This document shows, piece after piece, positions 37,913 to 49,788 of a DNA stretch of 64,000 bases; positions within the stretch are counted from its first letter, which is position 1, and the number at the start of each line of letters is the position of its first letter. Below the pieces are notes generated by a model, which searched no databases, was not told the origin of the DNA, and saw only the letters and a list, made by a program, of their open reading frames with translations. Where the stretch lies: the NCBI GenBank assembly GCA_030686995.1, contig CM060686.1, positions 72,458,819 through 72,522,818 of the forward strand, read 5' to 3'. The DNA comes from Artemisia argyi (lineage: Eukaryota > Streptophyta > Magnoliopsida > Asterales > Asteraceae). Made by a program: the position numbers and the translations under genes.

Positions 37913-38690
37913 GCTTGATTGATAAAAATACCACGAGGGATTGATGTATTTGTAAACCAAGAAAGAATTTTAGTTCCCCCATCATGGACATTTCAAATTT
38001 GATTTTCATGAGATTTTCAAAATGTTTTGAATGGTTAGGATTGGTTGATCCAAAAATAATGTCGTCCACGTAAATTTGAATGATCAAAATGTCATCTTTG
38101 AATTTCTTGATAAACAAGGTGTCATCAACCGTTCCTTTGGTGAAATTGTTTTTGAGCAAGAAAGATGATAGTTCGTCATACCACGCTCTTGGAGCTTGTT
38201 TTAAACCATAAATGGCTTTCTTAAGCTTGTAGACGTATTCTGGATTATCTTTGTCAACGAATCCTTCTGGATGACTTACATATACTTCTTCTTTCAGAGT
38301 TCCATTCAAGAAAGTTGTCTTAATTTCCATCTGATAGACTATGATGTTTTTGTGAGCGGCATAGGCTAAGAAAATCCGGACTGCTTCAAGTCTAGCTATA
38401 GGCGCAAATGATTCTTCGAAATCTATCCCTTCTTCTTGTGGATAACCTTTAGCCACGAGACGAGCTTTGTTGCGAATAGCAGTCATTTCCTCGTCCAGTT
38501 TGTTCTTCCACAACCACTTGAGATCAAGAACACGTATATCAAGTGATCGTTCAACAAGTTCCCAACTATCATGTAACTGGTATTGAAGAATTTTGTCCTG
38601 CATTGCTTCTATCCATGGGTTTTCTGCCATTGCTTCCGAATGTTCTTTGGTTCTTTGAGGCTGATTGAGCAAATGTAAATGCACAATTCG
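37913..38690 (-). pseudogene. Copia reverse transcriptase, cut by the Gypsy insertion
   Basis: RVT_2 domain: [91 protein letters not shown] and the catalytic YVDDIIFGS. The first catalytic Asp, normally in QMDVKTAFLNG, is Glu here ([11 protein letters not shown]). A one-base loss near 37980 shifts the frame just before the end, and GCTTG at 37913-37917 is the target duplication of the inserted Gypsy. The domain continues at 27519 on the other side of that element, 10.4 kb away. Confidence 0.88.
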
Positions 38691-39714
38691 AGATCAGTGG
38701 CAAGTTGTCTCCTCGTCTGGACTGGCTTTGAAGGTTCACCAATAACATGTTCTATTGGATGGTCTTTCGTCCATTGAAACGTAGAAGGGTACCTTGGGTT
38801 TAACGAATGTGTGTTAGATGGTTCTTGTAACCTTGAAGAAGATTCAGCAGAGCCTGTTGCAAATGGGTTTTCAAATATTTCTTCTTCTTCTAACTCAACA
38901 TCGTTTGAATTATTTGTTGGTTCTTCTTGAAAAATTGTGTTTTTGTTTTGCTCATCAACTCTTGGTAGAACAGTTTCAAGTACTGGAGTTGCTTGAGTAG
39001 ATGCAGATGATGTTGATGTAGTTGGTGCTTCAGCTTCGATTGTGGTAGATGCATCTTGTGATGGTGGTTGATGGTTTTGAGCGGGTGCAGCGGAATGTTG
39101 ATGAGATGCATTTGTCGAAGTTCCACCATAGTATTCATCAAACATTAACTTGAAGAAATTTTCCAGTTCTTGTTCTGAAGGTTTTTCCGTGTTTGTTGAC
39201 TGAGCTCCTTGAGGCACGAGCCCTGAACTGATGTGTCCAGAAGTCTGCTCGTTTGGTGTGGGTCCTAATCCGTTTTGATTAGAAGCCATCGGATTAAGCG
39301 CGGGTTCTAGAGTGAGTCTCTCAGAAGCCATTTGTGAAATCTTGTCAAACTTCACATTCATCGTCTCCATTATCCTTTTCGTTCTTCTATTATACACCCT
39401 GAATGCCCTCGAGTTTTCAGAATATCCAATGAAGATTCCAATATCACCCTTAGCTTTTAACTTTCCTAGATCTTCTCTATCATTCGTTGGATAGCACAAA
39501 GCGCCAAATATGTGAAGATAAGAGATATTCGGTTTCGATTGTTCATAAGCTCATATGGTGTTTTATTGAATCTTGGATGGATTAGGGATCGGTTTTGAGT
39601 GAAACAAGCAGTGGCTACAGCATCAGCCCATAAGAATAGTGGTGCACTAGAACAAATCAGCATTGTGCGAGCAGCTTCCACAAGTGTTCGGTTTCTTCTT
39701 TCAACTACCCCATT
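38609..39714 (-). pseudogene. Copia integrase C-terminal half and linker
   Basis: After the TAG, NGVVERRNRTLVEAARTML supplies the third catalytic residue (Glu) and ATACFTQNRSLIHPRFNKTP the rest of the core, up to a frameshift near 39532 (an A is missing in a CGAAACC context, by comparison with the motif). In the next frame (39499-38609): GALCYPTNDREDLGKLKAKG, IGIFIGYSENSRAFRVYNRR, a Ser/Thr/Gln-rich spacer of about 170 residues, and FQWTKDHPIEHVIGEPSKPV. A second frameshift near 38690 leads into the RT frame. The spacer is the usual unconserved link between integrase and RT. Confidence 0.8.
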
Positions 39715-40656
39715 CTATTGTGGAGTTATAACAACTGATGTTTGGTGAGTGATTCCTACATCTTCAAAGTATGTTTTTAACTCCTGATTAGTGAATTCTG
39801 TGCCATTTTCTGTTCTTACAATCCTTACTGGAGCTTGAAGTAGAACTTGGATACGCTTCAGAAAGGTGATGATGATGCCTGGTGCTTCGTCTTTTGATCT
39901 CAAAAACTTTACCCAAGTATATCTTGAATAATCATCAACGATAACAAGAATATAATTTTTCCCATTAATGCTTTCAACTCTCATTAGGCCACATAAGTCC
40001 ATGTGCAACATATGTAACCTTGCTTCCGAACTAGGTACGGTTATGGGTTTATATGATGCTCTTTTGCTTTTTCCTTGTTCGCATGATGGACATAGGTGAT
40101 CCTTGGTGTATTTGAACTTAGGAAGACCAGTGACGATGTTGTATTTGGCTAACTTGTTGATGGTGTCGAAATTGAGATGGGATAAACGTCTATGCCACAG
40201 CCAGGACTTTGTTTCGGTTGCCCTTGTCATAAGACAAATTGGTGATGTAGAAGCCATTTGGTTGATGTCGATAGCATACAAGTTTGTACCATGATTACCA
40301 GTTAAGAGATCATCACCAACCAAATTTCTAATAAAAACCGTGTTTTTCCTGAATGCCACTTCTAAATCTGCATCACAAAACTGCCCAACTGAAAACAAAT
40401 TGTGTCCCAACCCTTCGACGTAGTAAACTCGAGTGATTAAAAAATTCCCAAACCGAAGATCTCCATAACCCTGAATAGCTGCTACATGATCATTTCCAAA
40501 GCGTACAGTTCCCATGAATTTCCAGGCGAAATTGATCAACAGCTTTAAATTCCCGGTCATGTGCTTGGAGAAACCCGAGTCGACGATCCAAAGACATATT
40601 TCGATAACCTGCCAAGAATAGAGGAGTTTGTATTTGGAAACCGTTTTGAATTTGGT
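39715..40656 (-). pseudogene. Copia protease and integrase N-terminal half
   Basis: Reads in the -1 frame relative to gag. The frame opens after a TAA near 40657 and overlaps the upstream ORF by about 100 bases. The protease active site WIVDSGFSKHMTG is at 40585-40550; the protease matures the polyprotein. The GAG-pre-integrase zinc site follows (WLWHRRLSHLNFDTINKL...LCPSCEQGKSKR) and then the integrase core with the first Asp in HMDLCGLMRVESINGKNYIL and DDYSRYTW. At the second catalytic Asp the sequence is RTENGTEF, a Glu in place of Asp. The frame stops at TAG 39715-39717, between TPQ and NGVVE, where a glutamine is expected. Dead copy. Confidence 0.85.
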
Positions 40657-43388
40657 TCCATGGGGTTAGGAGTAAAATCTAAATCACACTCATAGACAGT
40701 TGCTACTTGTTTAGCTTGAGCTATTTCTAATTTGCCGTCCTGAAGAGTGAACTCTCTACCCGTTGGAATCCACATACAAAACTTAAGGTAGTTCCTAGGC
40801 ATTCGACTAATAGTGGTAGACCTAAAGCGTGCAACTAATCTTTCTATAGATCTAGATCTAGCACTAGGTCTTTTTGGAACGTTCTTCTGTTCAGGCGTAA
40901 CATTCACATTCTTAGAAACACATTCATCATGAACATTATTAATTAAACATTTCTTGCATATTAAACAAACAGAGTCATTACATGCATTAGAAACAGTACT
41001 CTCGACATTACAATCAGATGAAACATGTCTCTTATTACAAAGCGATAAATTCCTAGGGTGTTCTTCTACTTCTTCAACTTTATTCTTGCTACTACTCTTA
41101 GATGTAGGCGAGACTCTATTGTTCCTTGTATTGCGCTTAGGCTTTAGTCTGCTGCTCCTAGAGGTGCTTTCTAATCCTGTAGAAGGCAAGGCACACACAT
41201 TAGGATTTATATTGTTGTCCTTTTTAGCATCCCTAGATTCTTTAGAATTATCCTTTATGCACTTGTCATTTGTCTTAGAAGTGGAGGCAGACGCACCGGT
41301 GGGACTAATCCTAAAAAGGCCAGGTGCTATCACTTTTGGTGTTTCGACAACCGCTTTTCCTTTATCAACAATCTTTTCATTTTCACTTTTCTTAGGCAAG
41401 GGTGTTGGAGTAACTGGTTTTGTCAGATCCTTTTTCTCATCGACTTTTGGAGCAAACCGTGAAATTGACATTTTTGGTTTTTGATCCGTGTTTGAAACAT
41501 TTGGTTTCTCCGAAGTCAATGGTTTTGCAAACTTAGTTTCCTCACCCTTTCCTTTTTGACTTTCAAGCTGAGCCCTCAAAAGATCATGTTGCTCTTTCAT
41601 GTTCTTTATGGCACGCTCATACGACAATTTGTCATACTTGCATTCTTCTCTATTTCGATCAAGTTGTTTAAAATATGACACATTTTCTTTTTCAAGCTTT
41701 ATAAGAGCATTTTCATATTTTGAAACAATTTCGGAGGTCTCAGCTCTCAGTCTTTCAACGTCTTGAACCGAATATGTTTGTATGATGATGGACATTATAT
41801 TAGTAGACAGAACAGCTTCGAAGAGAGAATCATTTAACCTTTCCAAAACATTCATGTTTTCACGTGTTTCATTAGCTTCGTTTACCAGGGATTTGTGGTC
41901 CTTGACAAAGGCGGCCGTTTCTTTTAAGAAAGCATTTTCAAAATGGATTACTCTTGCACTGATGTTATTCAGTGGGATAGTAATTTCGTTTTCAAACACC
42001 TTTTTCTGTTCGATATGAAAACTAGAATGCCAGTCGTTAATATTGATAGTGGTTTTAGATTTAACAATATTTTTAAGTTCTTGAATTCTCTTTTTAACGT
42101 CATCAAGAATGTCTCTAGCCTCACTTGTATTAAAAGTGTTGTTAGAAGACATTTGTTCTATTTTTGAAAGAGATTTGGAAACAACTTTCTTTTTAGAGAA
42201 GAATTTCGCGAATGGTCGTTTTATGGAACACACAGATGGTTCTGTTTGTGGAACAAAAGTAATTCCCGAAAGTTTGTTCAATTTGTTGTAATCAATGGGT
42301 TTCAAATCCTTTTGTTTCATTTTATTTATGCTCTCTTCGACAAGTTCCATCGTTTGCACAGAATCCCGAACGACGGGAGGATCATGTTTGGTGTAAATCA
42401 CATTACCATTATACAAAACATTCTGTTCTTGCTGAGCTTTCTTGAGATTACAAGGAGTGTTGTTACCAAGAGCCATTTTATTTTTCGTATGGTAAATCAG
42501 ATTAGTTTGATTTGAAATCATTTTCATTGTTTGACTTGACTGACCCGACTTAACCACTAATTCTTCTAAATGTGCAATCATGTGTTCTGACTCTACAATT
42601 TCTTCTAAAAGTTTATCTTCTTTCTTTGCAAATTCCTTTTTCAACTCATCCCTTTCTTTTTCAACATTGGAATAAGCTGATTTTTGTTTAGAGAGTTGGT
42701 TTTGCAAATCAGAAATTTTCGCATTTAAAGCTTTTATCTTCTTGAAAGAATTAACATCAAGTGTATCAAACTTGATTTGCAAAAGTTTTTCCCTTGAAAC
42801 GGAATTTTGATAACCAGTTTCTAATTCAGACAATCTTTTGTTATGAAATTCAAAAGCTTTAACGTTTTCCTTGTAACTCTCAAGCTCAGCGGTCAATTTA
42901 ACATTCGCGGCCTTAACTTCGCAGTTGACCTTTTTCACATTCTCAATTTCAATACTACAATTATTCAATAATGTTTCAAATAAAGCACGTGTTTCCTCAT
43001 CATTCTCAGGATGCTGTGAAACGAAGCCTCCATTATGATTCACATCTGGAGTTGCTGAAGGAGTATTGCTACTACTTGGCGTGTCCAAATATTTATCATA
43101 ATTGGGTGCTAGCTTCTCAGAATGTCGTTCCTCATGAGGAGACATATCAAATATATCATTATTGTGACATATGTTGAAATTTGATACCTCAGATGGTGCA
43201 TTGGTGTCATAAACAGGAAGTGTGTCAGAATCCGTGTCATACTTAGCTTTCTGAAGATTCGCCATGAATATGCAGTTCACATCGATATCCTCTGTGTCTT
43301 CCATGTCATCCATAAGAGCCATAAAATCATTCTCCTCTGCGTTCAACTGAAACCCTGCCTCATTCTTTTGTGCCAACAGCAATGCTTT
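40557..43388 (-). pseudogene. Copia gag C-terminal coiled-coil region
   Basis: About 943 codons in the gag frame directly after the TAG at 43389; its first ATG is at 43382. The sequence is rich in Lys, Glu, Asn and Ser with long heptad-like stretches (ELETGYQNSVSREKLLQIKF, KKIKALNAKISDLQNQLSKQ, ERDELKKEFAKKEDKLLEEI). It then has a basic, serine-rich part and cysteine pairs (CLICKKCLINNVHDEC). It ends GRLSKYVFGSSTRVSPST at a TGA that overlaps the ATG of the next frame as ATGA. Long regions of this kind occur in the giant Copia elements of Asteraceae as I remember; role unknown, perhaps particle assembly. Confidence 0.75.
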
Positions 43389-44783
43389 CTACAAATACGC
43401 TATGTCTCTTTTGTTCGGCTTAGTAGGACAGTTCCTTGCCATATGACCTACACCCTGACAGTTGAAACACTTTACCGGATTACCCTGATTCATATTTCCC
43501 TGATTCCCAACAACTGGAGCTGCAACATTCCTATTCTGATTACCCATTGCCTGATTACCAACATTCTGACCCCTCTGATTTCCAGCAAACTGACCCAACT
43601 GATTCCCTGCATATTGACCCAATTGATTCTGCATATTCTGATTACCCATGTTAAATCCAGTAGCATATCCTTGCTGATTCCCATAAACTCCAACCATTTG
43701 GCCTCCGTTGCCCATATTGAAACTCGGCTGAGCGATCTGCCTGTTGCGAGTGTTCGATGAAATCCTTTGGTTGTTGTTTTTTGGTGTAGAATAGCGTCCT
43801 TGGAATGCCTTTGACAGAAAAGCAAACGCTTGGGTCAATGCTGCAGTAGCTTCATCATTTTCAGTGAATTCTGGTTCTTGGAATTGTGGATATAGCTGTT
43901 GTGGAATAACATGTTGTTGATGTGGGTAGAACTGTTGTTGGTAGGCCGGTGTTGGTTGTTGAATGCATGATGGTTTCATGTAGTTGTGAGTGGAAGATGA
44001 TGATGATTGTTGTGTGTTCACTGGTAACGGTGTTGGTGTAGTAGCAATTAATGCAAGAGGATCATGATTCTTTGCCAATCTTTCTTTCCTTACTTCATTA
44101 GCCTCAGCTTGGTTTTGCTTCAGAAAGTCATAGAGTTGATCATAATTCACCTTATGTAAATCCTTTGTTTGGTTGACAATTGTAACATAACGACCCCATT
44201 CTTCTGGAAGGTTATTGATGAATTTGATGTTTGTTGCAATTGTTCGTGGTGTCAACTTGTTTCTGATTAACTCATTCATTAAAGTGCAAAACCTTGTGTA
44301 GTAGTTTTCAATCTGTTCACCTTTGGTGGATGTAAAGTTCTCCCATTCAGTTAGAAGTTTGTTTTCAACGTCTTGTTGTCCAATCTCTGTTCCATGACAT
44401 ATCCTTCTAACGCGTTCCCACATATCATGAGCAGTTTCACAGCTGTCAACTGCAGCAAAGATCTCGCGTGGTAATCCAAGTTGGATTAAATGCATTGCCA
44501 TATCATCAGCGGCGATCTGCTTCTTGTCTTCATCTGTGTAGTCTGCTTCTGTTTGTTTATGCACGAATGGTAGAGTAGGAGGTGTTGTATTTGGATTACC
44601 TTCAACTTGAACTTGTCTTGGCTTAAATGGACCATTTTCAATGGATTTGATCATTAGTTTACCATCAGGCTTTGTTTTGATGTAACGAAGCATGCGGCTT
44701 GTCCATGAGAGATATCCACCTTTTTCAAGCATTGGAGGTCGGTTTTCCGCACCGGCTGCATGAATGTCTTGCTGAGTTGCCAT
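43389..44783 (-). pseudogene. Copia gag with zinc knuckle, ends in TAG
   Basis: 464 codons. The capsid-like UBN2 domain covers about residues 15-230 (MLEKGGYLSWTSRMLRYI, AHDMWERVRRICHGTEIG, EQIENYYTRFCTLMNELI, INNLPEEWGRYVTIV). A Gln/Asn-rich stretch follows, with repeated GNQ phrases (NQLGQYAGNQLGQFAGNQ), and then a CCHC knuckle CFNCQGVGHMARNC near the end. Gag packages the element RNA in virus-like particles. The frame ends with TAG (43389-43391), then runs on open in the same frame into the coiled-coil region; related elements have glutamine there as I recall, so I read it as CAG-to-TAG rather than a readthrough signal, though readthrough cannot be excluded. Confidence 0.85.
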
Positions 44784-45812
44784 TGATGAAGTGTAGATGG
44801 ATAAAGTTGATTCTTGGATCGTTCCAATGAGATAGGAGTTGTGTTTAAAGTAAGTTGATGCAAGTTTTTGTTGTGAAAAATTTGACCAAAAACCTTAAAA
44901 CCTCAATAACTTCTTCTCGGAGCGTTTTTGGGCCTCGAAACTTCGCCAACATCAATTTAGCGTGTCTTTCTCCTCGGTTTGACGGTCGTTTTGACAGCTG
45001 ATTCGTCGAAAATGGAGTTACGGTTCAAAAGTTATGGCCGTTTGAAGTTTGATAGTCAAAAACCTCACAATTGTCAAAATTCTCGAAACTTTTGTGTGTT
45101 CTCGAAACTATGTGATTGCGAAACTTTGTCAATTCTCGAAAACAGTGATTGCGAAACTTTGTGATTGCGAAAAATTGTGTTCTCGAAAGATTGAATTCTT
45201 AGTGTTTTCGAAACTTTGATGTTTGCGAAAAAGGTGTTCTAAAAAAATTTTCAATTTTTCGAAAAATTCAATCTCACAAAAAATTTCAAAATTTTCCAAT
45301 TTTGAAACTAAGCCAAAAGTCGAAGTATTTTCTTTCTTATACAAGAGAGAAAATACCGAGTATCCAACTGTGAACACGAAAGGAGCCGCAACTTGTAGTC
45401 TCGAAAGTATGACAAATTGTGATTTCGAAACTAGGTAGATGGTGATTTCGAAACTTTTGCAGATTTTTGATTTTATAAAAAGCACTCCCAAATGAAGTTT
45501 GTATTCCAAGATTCTTGTACTTCTAGTTATAAAAACACCAAAATTTGAAGAAAGTTGCAAACTTGATGATTTTTATGAAAGTTTTTTGTGTTCTAGAAAA
45601 CAAGTACAAAATCAAAATTCGAATTTTTAAGCTTGAAACTTTCTTGTTAGAAAAGGTTTATAACACTAGTTTGTAATAAAAAAAAGTGTTAAAAACCAAG
45701 AAAAACAAGAAAAGTGAGAAACTTTTTGATAAAAACTCGTGAGGCTAGCTAAAAAAACGAACCAAACAAACTCCCAACACTCCTAAATCATTGTTAGGCG
45801 ATTGATACCACT
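44784..45812 (-). other. Copia 5' leader with CGAAAC-type repeats
   Basis: Untranslated leader between the primer site and gag. At 45080-45440 short units such as TGATTGCGAAACTTTG, TTCTCGAAA and TTTCGAAAC recur at 12-25 bp spacing. No ORF of note. Confidence 0.7.
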
Positions 45813-46227
45813 TGTAGGACCTTAAATATCGCAAATTTATCTCACAATATAAGCACTATATGAAGTAGAGATGGAAAGATGGTGACATGTATGATGCATA
45901 TGTATGTCGTATGGTGTAGAGAGAAAGAGATGGAAATGAGAGCTTTTATTAAAGAGAAACACACACACTTACACACACAAGCACACCTTGCAAATGAGGC
46001 ATAAGGTGGCTTATATAGTACATGAGATAAGAAGCCCTAAAGGCTTTTCTATGGGCTTGGACTTAGATTACATGTATTATAATAGGCTTACATAACATAA
46101 CACTTAATATATTAGCTTACCAAGTCCAAAGCCCATTGACTATTCTAATAACAAAAACTACGACACATTACAACGTTACAATAAATGAGAATGACCATCA
46201 CTTTCTAATATAATTTTAATGCTAACA
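45813..46227 (-). repeat. 5' LTR of the giant Copia
   Basis: 415 bp; on the plus strand it runs TGTAGGACCTTAAATATC...TTAATGCTAACA. It pairs with 23652-24072 and lacks six bases (near 46058) present there. It is followed on the minus strand by AG and the tRNA-Met-type primer site. Confidence 0.95.
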
Positions 46228-46456
46228 ATAACACTTCTACCTCTTCCAAATTACCCTATCTACACTTTATACCCTTGGTAATTTGTTTTCTCTTTAAACA
46301 CTTCACAAATGATTTTCAAGTTGGCTATTTGAGTTGATAAACCTTAGATTGATTAATGTTAAAGTTTAGTGTGAAGTACAATTGGGGGTTTAGCAAGGAT
46401 AGGTATTTATAAGATCGAATACCCAACACTTAGGAAAACTTTATAGAAGCCTGGCT

Positions 46457-46490
46457 CGCTGCCCGCGCGCTGACGCGCGGGTGACGCGCC
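46457..46490. repeat. GC-rich palindrome, copy 2
   Basis: CGCTGCCCGCGCGCTGACGC followed by GCGGGTGACGCGCC, differing from the 22451 copy at a few bases only. It lies about 50 bases upstream of a TATA-like CCTATAAATATCACCC (46527), so it may be an upstream element of the outer Copia LTR promoter. Confidence 0.8.
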
Positions 46491-46524
46491 GGCCTCGGAA
46501 AAATTTCCCAAGTTTGGGTTCTTG

Positions 46525-46537
46525 GCCTATAAATATC
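46525..46537 (+). promoter_or_regulatory. TATA box of the outer Copia LTR
   Basis: GGCCTATAAATATCACC, some 760 bases before the LTR end at 47290 and followed by a pyrimidine-rich stretch (CTCATCCCCTTGCC, CTTTCTCTCTAC), as at LTR transcription starts. No downstream full gag-pol remains. Confidence 0.5.
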
Positions 46538-47422
46538 ACCCTTGCCTCTTGTATTCCTCACCCCTTGCCATTATTCTTTCTCTCTACATTCTTTCCCTCA
46601 ATCTCTCTCGAATCTCTCTATCTCTAATCTTGTGTTCTTGATTTCACATTAACATCTTTGAAAGAACACATCTCCTTGCAAGGGAAGAATCACAAGAACC
46701 TAATCCACTCTTGTGATTGTGTCGAGGGTCTTCTTATCTATACCCTTTCTACTAGAATCGAGTCACTAGGTTAGGTTAGGGCTTGATTGAACAAAACACT
46801 TATTCATTCAATTGTTTGTAAGGGAAGTCTTGTGTCTTGGTGACCAAGCCTAGATCATTGGGGATCTAGTTGGGGTTTGATACTTCTGGTGGGAAGTCTT
46901 GGTAGTGGTCTTGGTGACCCTTAGGAGAAGTCGAATCGTGAGATTCTTTTGGGTGGTTTCCGAGGGCGGAATTCCGTGGGAGTAACTCCTTCTTTGTGAG
47001 CATCGATATTGGTGAATATCAGTGGAGTGAATTGTAACGGTTTGTAGTCCACCGAAAGGATTATACTAGTGAATAGTATCGGAGTCACGGATTCGCAACT
47101 GGACGTACGGATGGTATAAACCCCCATCCCGAACCAGTATATATCGTTGTGTTTTTACTTGCTTTATATACTTTGGTTGTGTTAGTGGTTGTTGGATTAT
47201 TGTACAACCACTTGGTGTTCTCTTTGGCTTAAAGTTTTTAAACATCTAAAAAGTCAAAGAAACCGTATTCACCCCCTCTACGGTTCTACAATTGGTATCA
47301 GAGCCGTATACTCAAGTTTTTGAGTGTTAAAGCCTGCCCGAGAAGTCGCTTTAAGTCAAAAACTTCTTTTCCAAAAATCTAAAATCCTAACTAAAATTTT
47401 TGGTAAAGTAGAGTATAGATCC

Positions 47423-47743
47423 ATGGCTCAAGAGAATTATGTTGAGGGGTGTTCTATGCAAAGACCACCTTTGCTAGAAACCGATGGGTTTTGTTTTTGA
47501 AAAACCCGATTTGAGACCTATGTTAGGTCCAAAGATCTTGATTTGTGGGAAATCATCCAAAATGGCAACTTTGAGTTCATGGTGGAAGACTCAGAAACAA
47601 AGTTGTTGGTCAAAAAGCCGCATTTGGATCTTAATGACGATGAGAGGAGAAAGCTTGGTAAGAATGATGAAGCCAAGATGTTGATCTATAATGCTCTACC
47701 TCGAAGGGAGTTCGAGAAGGTTCATGTTTGCAAGACCAATTAG
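47423..47743 (+). pseudogene. Copia gag N-terminus (UBN2-type), truncated
   Basis: Starts MAQENYVEGCSMQRPPLLET, then DGFCF, a TGA stop at 47498-47500 where family members have tryptophan, then KTRFETYVRSKDLDLWEIIQ, and on to KMLIYNALPRREFEKVHVC. The xRPPLLETDGFxxWKxRFExYV and LW..I..G order is the conserved beginning of gag in many plant Copia elements. Apart from the W-to-stop change the frame is clean, but the domain breaks off after VCKTN, where unrelated repeat DNA begins. Non-functional fragment. Confidence 0.75.
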
Positions 47744-47943
47744 AAACAAAATATATGTTTAATAAAAGCAAATCTAATCGTTTAACTGTCCGGACGTGAA
47801 GAATATTCTATCATATGCTTGACAAGGATACGTATCTCCCCCACTAAAGCTAAGGAGTAACAAGTCTAAAGCGGTAAAAAGGGTTTTTTCTTTGGTTCAT
47901 GGGTTAAACCTAGCTTTGCTTGAATATCTCCTGCATAAACTTA

Positions 47944-48215
47944 GTAGATCGCTAGTGCGTGTCCTTGACGCTTCAACTAACGGATGGTCACTAGTATGCT
48001 TCATGGATCGCTAGCGCGAGTCCTTGACCTTGCAAATGATGGATGGTCACTAATGTGTTCCTTGGATCGCTGGCGCGTTATTTTCATAACGGATGGTCAC
48101 CAAGTTGCACACTAGATCGCTGGCGCATAATTTAATCAATCTAAAACTCGGATGGTCACCAATTCACACACCAGATCGCTGGCGCGTTAGTTAATTAATC
48201 TAATACTCGGATGGT
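47944..48215 (+). repeat. Minisatellite, five ~50-62-bp units
   Basis: Five successive units, each with GATCGCT(A/G)GCGCG near its start and CGGATGGTCAC(C/T)A near its end (starts at about 47947, 48006, 48065, 48114, 48173). The spacer within a unit varies in length and sequence while the two blocks are conserved. It follows directly on the truncated gag of the outer Copia, in a region of unknown origin. Confidence 0.9.
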
Positions 48216-49362
48216 CACTACCTTATTCATACATTTAATATTCTTACTTGGCCATCATCATATCCGGATGCTCGAAAGCTAACAATGAATATAACAATGC
48301 GGTTAGGTATGGATAACATTTAGGATATAAATTGGTATAAAATTAAAAATACATAACAAGAAACAAATAGATTAAGTCCTAAGTGTGGTTAGAATACTTC
48401 CCTACCATCCAATGAATAAGACTCATATTATTGAATAACTCACGCTTTTAACTCTTTTGTAACTCACACTTTAGGTAGACATGAATTATACTCAATAAAA
48501 TCTTAAACAAAGAATAAACAAACCTTAGTTGGCATTTCCATAACGGCCAACTCCCTTTCAGTCCATAAATATAATACAACAACAGTGGCGATATCAACCA
48601 CTTAGTACAAAACTTTACAATGTTGGATTAAAACAAACTTCCAACTTCTTATTTCTTTTTCTTTTCTCATTTTTTCGATTTTTTTTTCAAACATAAACAT
48701 AAAATAACTAATGGTATAAAATTTCACCACATTACCATCACAATATTTATGGATAATTTTTCTTTACTTTTCACACTTTCAGACACAACGTAATAGTGAA
48801 AGTAGTGAACACACGAAAAACTGACTAAAAATATACAATATGTACTTTCACTCCAATTGCATTGTGCAATTTCCTGACCTAACTAAAGATAATTAATTTA
48901 CGCACTCGAACACAGGTAACGCAAGGAAACATACTTTTCCTAAGCAACTAACCACAGACTTAAATTTACAGGGTAGGCTAAGGTGTAACGAAAAACATAA
49001 TAACAAGGTGTATAAAACCTAAAGGAGTGGCTCTACAGGTTTTTCTAGGGATATCTTACTCTAAAAATGAGAGTAAACAAAGAGTTTATACGGGGGTTAA
49101 CTAACCAGTGTAGTTAGTTAATAATACATGACATATAAAGGCTTTTTGGGTGTAATCCTAGAATTTTACCAATTTAGACAAGTCACTCCAATTATAAAAA
49201 TAATACTCATTATGGTGGTCTCGAATAGTATACAAGTCAAGTTCTAAAGTTTACAAGTCACCGGCACACTCATAGATTTGTGAATTTTGAAAAACTCAAA
49301 TCACAATTTTAGAAAATAAAGTCTTGTGTGCAGCTGTGCAACTTAGATTAAACAAAAACATG

Positions 49363-49406
<44 letters not shown>

Positions 49407-49788
49407 TGATATTTTAAGCGCAAATTAAAGCATATTCTTGAAAAATAAGGACAAGTAAGTGTTTTAATTCTCTATCACCCACTTAAGTTAAACAACGTCC
49501 CCGTTGTTTATTGAAATTAAAAACAGGAATTTAAAAAGAATTAGAATTGAAAAACTCCCCTGATATTTGCTCTGTTTGATCCTCCATTATGCGTTTGCGA
49601 GCAATAATTTCTGTGGATGTTAGGCTTTCGGCTTTCCATTATTCTTGTATCCACAGAAAGTGTAGACAAATATAAATACCACCAATTATACACATGAGTT
49701 TAAAAAGATCGATACTTGTACAAAATTCATTAGTGGTTAGAAAATAAAAATAAAAATAAAAATAAAAATAAAACTATAAATCATCAGA
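48216..49788. other. AT-rich repeat DNA, no gene
   Basis: No coding region. Contains a T38 tract at 49364-49401 and a short (AAAAT)n run at 49747-49771. Its start may belong to the same repeat family as the minisatellite. Confidence 0.5.

Noticed and set aside
47944..48215. Repeat-spacer array resembling CRISPR
   Set aside because: Eukaryotic context, five degenerate units with two conserved blocks each, no cas genes; it is a minisatellite.
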